Source: Dromaius novaehollandiae
Taxonomy: Eukaryota; Chordata; Aves; Casuariiformes; Dromaiidae
Direction: 5' to 3'
Assembly: GCF_036370855.1 (NCBI RefSeq)
Contig: NC_088101.1
Span: 5,153,501 to 5,217,500, forward strand
Length of the DNA stretch: 64,000 nucleotides
Part shown: positions 56,055 through 64,000 of the stretch, piece after piece
Layout: each line of letters starts with the position of its first letter
How positions within the stretch are numbered: position 1 is the first letter of the stretch
Position numbers and translations under genes: made by a program
The notes under the pieces: model-generated
The model's database searches: none
What the model was told of the DNA's origin: nothing
Seen by the model: the letters and a program-made list of their open reading frames with translations, nothing else

Positions 56055-56460
56055 TCCGGGCCGCCGCTGCCACGACGAGGACAAGAATTGCCGGCCCTAC
56101 ACCCGCAGGACACGACCCGCGCCGTCTCCTCCCCACCCCCCGCCCCGTTTCTTCCGCCTCTCTCTGCTTTCAAACCTCGGAGGGCTTTCCCGCTGCGCGC
56201 GCGCGCGCAGGCCAGCGGCACCGTCCCCTCCTCCCCGCCCCATTGGTCGGCAGGAGCCGCGCGCCGGCGAGGGCGGTTTCTTTGCGCGCGCGCCACCACA
56301 TCCCCTCCACCCCAGCCTCGCAGGCCGTTGCCGCGCGTGCGCAGGAGCCCCTCTCCCCCCCTGGCCCCCCCTCTTCTCCGCCCCAGGTGGAGCGGTGCGT
56401 TTTCCTAAGGTCGCAGTTGTTTTTGCTCTGCTCTCTTCCCCCGAAGGCGTTGCTGACATG
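55910..56460. promoter_or_regulatory. CpG island promoter of CENPC
   Basis: This roughly 550-bp block is very GC- and CpG-rich, with a (GC)n stretch near 56,196-56,209, in an otherwise AT-rich window. It contains CENPC exon 1 and no TATA box, as usual for a housekeeping CpG-island promoter. Long open frames on both strands here are a by-product of the base composition. Confidence 0.85.
56040..56054 (-). CDS. CENPC: CENPC exon 1 (coding part, MAEAL)
   Basis: Fifteen coding bases, MAEAL, followed by the donor GTGAGA. Human CENP-C likewise starts with a short MAASGL-type stretch before DHLKN. The exon ends in phase 0 and joins to NHFKKDY of exon 2. It lies inside the CpG island. The 5' UTR start cannot be seen from sequence. 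Confidence 0.8.
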
Positions 56461-56639
56461 TGGTGTTCTAAACGCGCGGAGTGGAGCAGGATTATTCGGA
56501 GTACCTGCCGAGTCTGTGATGATACCCGTCCCCAAATACTTGTTACCAGACAACCCTGGAAGCTCAGAAAGAATGTTCATGCTGTTTAGACTAGGCAGAT
56601 TAGAGATTCTATCTCTATTTTCTGAAAAGAAGCATTCTT

Positions 56640-57079
56640 GAATCAAGGGCATCCTAAAACTGCTAAAGCCCTAAAAGACACATTAAATCAAAATGTTTTA
56701 TTTCTAGTAATGTGTTGCCAATTTGGCAAAAGAATTGGAGGTCTCTGTATCCCTAACTGAACTGTCCTCATTATAGTACAAAAAATCATGCTCACAGGTC
56801 AAAAAGACCCGTGCCCACGTGAAGACCCCTCCCCTGAGCATGCGTAGGAGTAAAATGGTGTGTAAGCAAAATTATAATTGTATGTAAATCACTAACCAAT
56901 CAGTATAAAAGGGAAAGTTGCAAACCTTGCAATTTGTTTGTATGAATGCTACTTGCAAAGCCGGGGAGCGGGGAGGTGTGCTTGATTTGTGGGAAACCAC
57001 TGAGCACCCAGGCTTGCGCAGCTCTGAAATAAATAAGCAAATGTCTCTTCTGAGGGTGTAATTATTGGCTTATTGCACA
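56640..57079 (+). mobile_element. Probable solo LTR of an endogenous retrovirus
   Basis: The segment has LTR architecture on the plus strand: a CCAAT box (about 56,896), a TATA box (56,904-56,910), a poly(A) signal AATAAA (57,028-57,033) about 124 bp later, a GT-rich tail, and a CA end near 57,077-57,079. No gag, pol or env-like frame lies beside it, so it is probably a solo LTR. The 5' boundary and target-site duplication were not resolved and the retrovirus class is unknown. Confidence 0.55.
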
Positions 57080-58655
57080 CCGGGCAATGAATCCACTTTT
57101 CAGACAATATATTCATCCCCATCCCTCCCTCGGACAGGTATCCTGGGAGTCAATCCATCTTTTTTTCCCCTTCTTGGATAGCACAAGGATCAATTTCAGA
57201 AAAGTTGAAATCAACTTTCTAAACGCTCCAATGTACCTACAATCACCACGGAGGGTTTTTTTTTTTTTTAAGCGTTATTGAAGAACTCATAAGAACCTAT
57301 TGCTAAAAGAACTGGTTGAGAGCACATGCTGCTAAAATAGCCAGCCCAAAATATATTTTAAAAAGACACTTTAATTTAGAGTGCACCACACAGGACTCAG
57401 TTCACCCATTCCAGTGTGCATAGTCATTTTCAGCCTTGCCAAGCGGAGGTGCTAGTACCTATCTTCATAAGGTCTCCTGCAACAATTCAATAGTGAAGTC
57501 AGATTCTGCCATTTAAATGAAATTAAAAGAGAACACACATCAAATTCTGCAATCTGAAACGTATACAAAACCTGAGACCATGGACCTGTCCACTGCAGTA
57601 TTTAGAGATGACATGGAGAATTCGCTTTCACCTATGCAATTGCTAGGACTGGTGAGCAGCTGTATGAGTTATCACAGATCACTTTACAGGCCACTTATGT
57701 ACTCATCTTAAAGGTACATGCTGCTGAGAAACAAAAAAATATCATGAAGATTTTTCAGCAACAAATGATCCACAAAAATTTTTCGTGTTTGCTTTGTCTC
57801 TCATACCACCAAGCACCAAAATAGCAAGTCATGTCATCGCTATTCTTTCTGGACGCTACAGGAAAGGCCAGAAATGAAGTAAATTGTAATGGTTCTGTGA
57901 AGTCAACGGAAATTTCAGCCCTCATTTCAGAAGGACCAATGTTTCACTCCTGAACTACAATTTCCCTTCACAATTTTTTAAAAGGCTTTGGTATATTAGT
58001 TCTTTCACAATGGATGTCCTTCTCTCCTGCATGCACATTAGAAATTTGGCTGTCAGTAATAAACAGCAGTAGGTAGGCTTATTTCCAATATTGCTTTTGG
58101 GGTTCTGTAATCCTACTAGATGTCGCATTTCCTAAAGGAATTTCAACTAGTCTTAATGTTAAACACATATTCACACAGAAAATTGTAAATAATACTATGG
58201 AAGTAGCTAAGAGTACAAACAGTCTCCCTAGCTGGTAGGTAGCCCACATAACCCTTGTTGGACCTAAGTCCAACGCTTTAAGTTATATTAAGCAAGCTTT
58301 TCTGCCATTATCTCCGAGCGAAACCAGCCATGGTAATGATGCTGTTTCGTACCAGAAGACTCATCATTTGGCTGTTCCTCTTTGAGCAAACTGAGGAACA
58401 AACTCATAGACACTTTGCTGAAAAAGACTCTTGAATCCATTCAGTCTGGTTCCTCCTGTGATTATATGTTGAGTAAAGAGTCTGTGGCATGTACTGGCCT
58501 AAAGGTAGGTACGGAGACTTCCTCTTTAAGCTGTTGCTTTTTTTCCCCTCTCACCAGGGTGAGTTCTTCTCCAGCTGAGGGTGACACAAGGCAGACAAGA
58601 ACAGGAGAGGGGGAAAAAAACCCTATCCGATATCCAGAAGACACTGAGAAGCATT
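57080..58655. other. CENPC-STAP1 intergenic interval and STAP1 5' flank
   Basis: I see no gene in this stretch. Short open frames here have no recognisable similarity. The last few hundred bases before 58,656 should hold the STAP1 5' UTR and a non-CpG, tissue-restricted promoter, but no TATA box or transcription start can be assigned with confidence. Confidence 0.6.
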
Positions 58656-58778
58656 ATGGAAGAGCCTGAGAAAATTCCTAAACCAGCTCCCTAGCGGATC
58701 TTCCACGAGCGACAGAGGGTCACTGGTCTGCCTTTGTACTTCAAAGGTTATCTGTCGGTCCGGCGTTCAAGATGCCAG
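58656..58778 (+). CDS. STAP1: STAP1 exon 1, interrupted by in-frame TAG
   Basis: ATG at 58656 (A at -3, G at +4) reads MEEPEKIPKPAP, then TAG, then RIFHERQRVTGLPLYFKGYL and SVRRSRCQ, followed by the donor GTAAGG. Human is [28 protein letters not shown]. Both flanks of the stop are conserved, so this is the right frame and the stop sits inside conserved sequence. Confidence 0.88.
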
Positions 58779-61700
58779 GTAAGGTGCGCAGTCCTCATAA
58801 GTAGATGCATTTAAACATTTTTGCAGAAATCTGTCACCGTGAGCTAAAGGTTGGGAGGAGAAACACTTCCCAGTGCTGTCCAATATACATAATTGCACTG
58901 AAATAAAGATACCTAGTTTAATTTGCACTTTCAGTCATTTCTGTTCATGCTTCTTGAAAAAGAAGTAAACTAAAGTATGTGATGTAACCATCAATATCTC
59001 CTGGATTCTATTATAATTTACTATTACCTATTGAAATGCAGACTGAGTGTGACTGATTTCATAGTTAACACCACGGTGAAAGGTTAATGCAATATTTTTA
59101 ATAACAAGGGCAAAGTTTGACATGGTAATATTGCTCAGATGCATCCTGTATTTACTGGACAGTAGTATCCATCCTGAAATACCCAACAACCCATTGCTGG
59201 AAGTACATGTGAGGCGTTCTACATCTATTATTTCTTGTTGTTAAAGGCTGATCATTTAGCATATGCGGACTAACTAGGAAAAATAGTACCTTGATTTTTT
59301 GACACAGGATAACCATTTAAGACCCAAATCGGTGAATGCCTTCATACTTTTCTGTGTGCTACAGTAGCATGTATTTTCAGAGCATGTCCTTAATCATGCT
59401 GATTGCCTTTGTTAGCACTTGACAATGGTGATCCCTGCACTTAAGGTTACAAAACAGTCTTTGCCCTAACCCTACTCTTTGCCCTCACCCTAACCCTCAT
59501 CTCTGTAGATACAGAAGCAAAGACAGAGTAGAGAAAATACAAGTTACAGAGGCTAAAGATGGGCATAGTCAAAGGATGAAAATAGCACAGTGGTTCACAA
59601 ACACCAGAACAAAAAGGTATCACAGAAAACAGGAACTCCGAGAAACAAAAAGCAGACTATTATTCTCACTGTTAAATGGTTTGCAGCACTCAAAATTATT
59701 CTAAGCATTGCTTTGCTATATCTAGCAGGAGAATACTTGCATGTTTAGTAAAGCTGCCTCTCACATTGCTTTATTTAAATACTTCTATGTAAAAACTTTT
59801 TTCCTGAAGAATACTCCTTATGAAACGTAATATATACCATAATTGAATAACAAACAATACCAGGCCAGAGGAATAACATACAACCAGTCTAGAGAGGCTC
59901 ATGTGGGGCTGAAGAGGTGTACTAACCACCTGGTCTACAGACCAGACACCAGGAGAAAAGAAGTCATTAATACATATTTCTTAACTGGATCTGACTTCTA
60001 AAAAACGTCGTGTTACTATCAGCCACTTCCAATCTCATGGCACCTTTTTGAAAAAAGAAAAGACTCTATGTGTGCATTACTTTTACAAATACTACTTTAT
60101 TTTAAATATCCACAGTTGTCTTTAAGCAGTGGGCAGCTTCAATTTCACACAGTGCTGAGTTACAAGTACTACTTCCTCCCGTGGTAATCATTCTGCTGCC
60201 TTCTCCCTGTGACGCGGGTAGACTGTGCACAGGGGTGTAAGGAGCACTTACGGCTGTGAAACACTAAAAGATATTCCTGGGCAAATACTACTGCATTTCC
60301 CTAGAGCACAATGCCCAATTTATAAGGTGCAATTCAAAAATTTCTTGTGACATCCAGCACCATACCTCTCTAAGCCAAGCACTACTCCACAGCAAGCTTT
60401 CACAGGCTTCATTAACTTGCTGGGGACAGATGTTTTAAGGAGGACATTTACGTTAACAGCACACTGCAGTGCTCAGAGGTTGGGGCCCAGAGGCTGAATG
60501 CTACAGAGAACATTACACTAGTAATTTGACAGAAACCACCAGAGAAACTAGTTAGGAGTTAGCAGTGTAGGGAGCAAGGATCACCTGGAGGATACTCTAG
60601 GAAAAATTTTGTTCACTCTAATTCACATGACCTTGCAGACTTGAAGACTTATTTCTTTTCTCTATTTCTGTGAAAATCTCTAACTTTATGTCAAAAAAAA
60701 TCAAAAAACAGGTAAGTAAGCTGAAAACTAGAACAGAACATCTGTTTTACATGTTTGCATTCCCAGTTCACAGTCCCATAACAGATACTCTGCTCAGCAG
60801 CACAAGAAAAGGAGAAAAACATTTCCCATCATTCAGGGCATGATTGTATTAGGAAACATTTGTAACAGTCAGACAGTCATATTTACCATGGCATACTGTT
60901 GATTTACAAACTCTATCACATGTAATTTAAAGGTGAAGTATAAAAATATCTCTTCAAGTGCAAGAAGTCCAATTAATAGGTCAGACTACTGTCAAGCTTT
61001 ACAAGAAAGGCATTAACATGGTCTTATCCATAAACTAGCATGATCAAAATTAAATGCAAGTAAGCAATTCAAGGGAAGAGTGTTCAGAAGATTAGCATCT
61101 TTAAACATGTTCACTGCATGCTATTTTCCACCTTCTAGAGAATGATGTGCTGAGAACAACAGGGAAACAGTTCGCTTTTTGTTTACTAGCTGTCTTAAGC
61201 AGGATTAGGATCTTGATTTTTCTGCTTTTCACCTTAAAAATTAAGTGATTGTCCAACTCACTTTGGTATTTGTCCAAAGTATGGAGTGTCACTTTTATGC
61301 ATTTTAGGGACAATTAATGTTTCAAATTGTATTTAAAATATATTTTTCTTTCATTATTTATGACTTCTAAATTGATGAATGTTAAAAATCTTCAGTATTG
61401 GTTAACTGGTTACCGGAGGAGAATGTGTTTCTCAGTGCTACTGAAAAGGAGTTTTCATTAGCAGGCACTGAAGCCAAGTAAAGCGATATAGTTTACCCAT
61501 TGTCTAGATCAACATTATAATAATCTAGATCAACAAATGACAGGAAAGTTTTCCTGTTCCATGGCAGATTAGGACAGTAGAAAACAAAGCCAGGAGCCTG
61601 TATATCTTTCTAGCTATCAACAAATTTTTTAATGATTTTTTTCTTTTACATTGCTTGCAAAACAAATATATCCTCACTCTTTTATGCTCTTTAAAACACT

Positions 61701-64000
61701 GATATAAAAGCAAATGATGACAGAGTTTTTATCAGCCCTTTCACTTTAAGCATTTGGTGGGAACTGAAAAGGTTGTCTTGGCTAACTGACATTTCTTCCT
61801 TTCAGCAGGAATTTAAAGTGTATTGGGCAGAACTCAGAGGAATTATGCTCTACTTTTACAATGATAAGAAAGCCCCAACAGTTAGTAACATGCTGTCTTT
61901 GTGACTATGCATTTGATGAATTGCATCTGTTATTTTCATCAAGTAATCCTTTGGTACTCTGGACACTTTGCTGCATTCCTTTTCTCTCTCGTCTGCATAG
62001 CTAAGCAAATAGCTTCTAACATTGTAACAGAAAGGCTGAGATTAAAATAAAAAAGAGTGAAATAAGCAGTAACATATTAATTTGTCTCATCAAAACAAAG
62101 ATTCTTTAGCACCTGAGCTATAAATGTATCCACAGTGCTCCACAATGTTACCGAGTGAGCTTTCCTCTGCTTCACAAAAGAGTATAATGCATATTGATGT
62201 GTAATATGACATTTCTTTATGCAGCTAAGGAAAAAGTGCTTGGTATTATCACAGAGTACTGTGGCTGAGGCTTTAGTTAGAGTCACAAAGCAAATACTCA
62301 GGTGGGTCTTGCGGGTTTATCATGTCTGTAATTATGAAGACCAGGATGGGAAAAATCCATCCTAGGTTTGCATGTAAAGTGATGGCCTCTGAGCTGATCA
62401 TTGTCACTCAGGAACAAGACCTTAGCATTACCATAGACAGTTCTATAAAAAGGTCACTTCAGCACTCAACAGTGGTCAAAACTACAAAGCAAGTGTTAGG
62501 AATTATTGGCAAAGGAACAGAGAATAAGACAGAAAAAAAGATCTTTAGGCCACAGTAAAAGCCCATGTTCCACCTACATCTTGAATACGGCATGCCATTC
62601 TGACCCCTTCATCTCAAAAAAGAGGACAGTAGACCTGAAAGAAATTCAGAGCAGGGCAACAAGGTGGCAAGGAACAGCTCCTTCAAAGAATGACTGAGCA
62701 GGCCAGGACTGAAAAGAAAGGAGCTTATGGAGTATGGGAGAGAAAAGGGATATGATGGGAGTGTCCAATACGATTAACTGTTGGGAGAGGAGCGATAAAG
62801 ATCTTCAGTGCCTCTTCCCAGTGCCAGAACTAGGGGCCATCAAATGAAGTAATGAGCTGAAGGAGCTCACACATGCCTAGGTAACTGCTTCCTACAGGAT
62901 GGAGGTGTCAGCAGTTCCCATGGATCCTAGGAGAGACTGGACAAGTCCTTGGGAGGGCACTCCCACAAACACACCACAGCCGCTTGAAGAAATCCCCTGA
63001 GCTGCAAGTAGCAGGAGACTGGAAAAGTACCAGGGCACAGGTATCATGTGCCTATTTTGTTCCTGTTCTTCTCAAGTGACCACCCCTGACTGCTGTTAGA
63101 GGCAGAGCACTAAGCGACATGGACCACTGGTCTGAACCGATGCAGCCATTTTGTTCTCTCATGCCCCAGACAGGCTCATAGGTGCTCATACTCTTGTATG
63201 AGAAGCAAGGAGTCACTGGGGCTCATAGGGAGAGCTAGTAAAACGGTGACATTGAAATGAGTCCAGCTTCTAGGCCATAAGAAGCATGTCCCTTGTGCCA
63301 GCTTTGATGACAGGCACCAAAGAGATCATGCCTTTCTTTTGTTAATGAGGTAAAGCCTTCCTGCTGACAGGAGAGCTTTGGTATGTGCTCAAAGTGGAGA
63401 TGGGTGGCCTGTGTACCCAGAAGGTACATTCTTGCTGAAAAGAGCTTTTGTAAGCAGAAATAAAGGGCTGAGCTTTGGCATGATGTCAGTGAAACTTAAC
63501 CCAAACTCCAGAAAAGAAAAAGTCTCAACATGTTTTCTGCTAAACAAATTTCTTTGGAGAACAACTAGATTTTTGGTGAATATTACAACTTGTGCTATTT
63601 CTCTTTTTTCCTCTTTAGTATTCACAGAAATTAGATATATCGGCTTTGATCTCAGTAACTAATATTTATCTGGATGAAAATGGCTTTGTGCAGTTCATCC
63701 TGATGCTGTCAAATGAGGAACTAGAACTGAAGGTAAAAAAGGGAAAGCTACGATTTGTAAACCACCCGGTGCTTTACTATATTTCTCACAGAGCTCCATT
63801 TCAATGTGGGGGTACTAGCTGCCTTTGTGGCCTCTAGGCGTGCAGCCTGCAGACAGACAGCACCCAAAGGCAGTCAAAGAGAGAGGTGGAGCAGAGGGAA
63901 CTAACATCAGGGAAATTCCCCCTGTAGGCATTAGAAACTTTTCTTGGGAGTATTTGGGAATATAGAATGAGCAAAGAATTGAACAAGAAAATATGAGAGA
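58656..64000 (+). CDS. STAP1: STAP1 (BRDG1) adaptor, 5' part, exons 1-3, with stop in exon 1
   Basis: STAP1 is a cytoplasmic PH-SH2 adaptor of haematopoietic cells that acts with TEC-family kinases and receptor tyrosine kinases. Three exons are visible: the N-terminus (KPAP-stop-RIF, LPLYFKGYL), then EFKVYWAELRGIMLYFYNDK, then QKLDISALISV and QFILMLSNEELELK. They align in order with human STAP1 residues about 1-100, covering most of the PH domain. The SH2 half lies past the window end. Exon 1 contains an in-frame TAG (58692-58694) in place of an arginine, and no later in-frame Met exists before mid-PH domain. The rest is open with intact splice sites. It is head to head with CENPC. Possibilities are recent loss, a null allele, an assembly error, or an alternative first exon. 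Confidence 0.85.
58779..61808 (+). other. STAP1: STAP1 intron 1
   Basis: The donor GTAAGG and tandem acceptor CAGCAG bound this roughly 3-kb intron. It contains a short CCCTAACCCT-like patch near 59,465-59,494 and no other recognisable feature. Confidence 0.8.
61809..61880 (+). CDS. STAP1: STAP1 exon 2 (PH domain)
   Basis: Encodes EFKVYWAELRGIMLYFYNDK then KAPT; human is [20 protein letters not shown]. The acceptor is a tandem CAGCAG, so the exon could also start at 61,806 and add one Gln. Donor GTTAGT. Phase 0 at both ends. Confidence 0.92.
61881..63618 (+). other. STAP1: STAP1 intron 2
   Basis: A 1.7-kb intron between the PH-domain exons, donor GTTAGT and acceptor CTTTAG. About half of it is the CR1 3' end. 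Confidence 0.85.
62340..63165 (+). mobile_element. CR1 LINE, 3' end (ORF2 tail and 3' UTR), degraded
   Basis: The order of segments matches the sauropsid CR1 3' end: a TCACTCAGGAACAAGACCTT region, a GTTAGGAATTATTGGCAAAG region, AAGCCCATGTTCCACCTACA, CATCTTGAATAC, AGGGCAACAA, GAACTAGGGGCCATCAAATG, and finally GGACCACTGGTCTGAACC near the terminus. It lies in STAP1 intron 2, same strand. Many substitutions and no intact frame indicate an old insertion. Confidence 0.85.
63619..63732 (+). CDS. STAP1: STAP1 exon 3 (PH domain)
   Basis: Encodes YSQKLDISALISVTNIYLDE then NGFVQFILMLSNEELELK; human is KLDIVDLTCL...KFTLVLPKEEVQLK. Acceptor CTCTTTAG, donor GTAAAA. Phase 0 at both ends, 38 codons. Confidence 0.92.

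Noticed and set aside
55834-56652. Several open frames of 87-240 codons on both strands across the GC-rich block.
   Set aside because: They overlap each other in many frames, consist of Arg/Pro/Ala/Gly-rich low-complexity sequence, and coincide with the CpG island, where stops are rare. Only the short CENPC exon 1 frame has homology and splice support.
58382-58669. 95-codon plus-strand frame just upstream of STAP1 as a possible alternative STAP1 start.
   Set aside because: It is in a different frame from STAP1 and ends at 58,669, so it cannot supply the N-terminus. At most it is an upstream frame.
59465-59494. CCCTAACCCT-type telomere-like motifs.
   Set aside because: Only two interrupted motif pairs, too few for an interstitial telomeric array.

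Overview
The window is vertebrate nuclear DNA, not bacterial. It has multi-exon genes with GT-AG introns, a CpG-island promoter, old retroelements and long stretches without genes. The protein sequences and the repeats (two diverged CR1 LINE 3' ends, MIR-like SINE relics, an LTR) point to a non-mammalian amniote, i.e. a bird, crocodilian or turtle. I cannot name the species from sequence alone. The gene order matches the human 4q13 block CENPC-STAP1.

Layout. (1) 1-36,053 holds no coding gene that I can support. It contains relic SINEs, simple repeats, one near-perfect RFX/X-box palindrome (633-646), one AT-rich block with five homeodomain cores (about 28,940-29,400), and one possible minus-strand terminal exon (24,145-24,395). 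In other amniotes this position corresponds to the gene-poor interval between EPHA5 and CENPC. (2) 36,054-56,054, minus strand, is a complete CENPC gene (centromere protein C). I reconstructed it exon by exon: 18 well-supported coding exons plus one possible 18-nt microexon. The open reading frame is continuous and in phase, 947 codons without the microexon or 953 with it, and runs from an ATG in a CpG island to a TAA after the cupin domain. (3) 56,460-58,655 is the interval between two divergent promoters and contains a probable solo LTR. (4) 58,656 to the window end, plus strand, is the 5' part of STAP1: exons 1-3, covering the N-terminus and most of the PH domain. Exon 1 carries an in-frame TAG where the human protein has an arginine.

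The two genes are head to head but unrelated in function. CENPC builds the inner kinetochore on CENP-A nucleosomes. STAP1 is a haematopoietic PH/SH2 adaptor. The least expected observation is the stop codon in STAP1 exon 1. The other points are the CENPC microexon, the apparent absence of the mammalian-type central nucleosome-binding motif in CENPC, the LTR between the promoters, and the two candidate regulatory elements in the gene desert. I found no CRISPR array, tRNA, rRNA or clearly novel multi-gene system.
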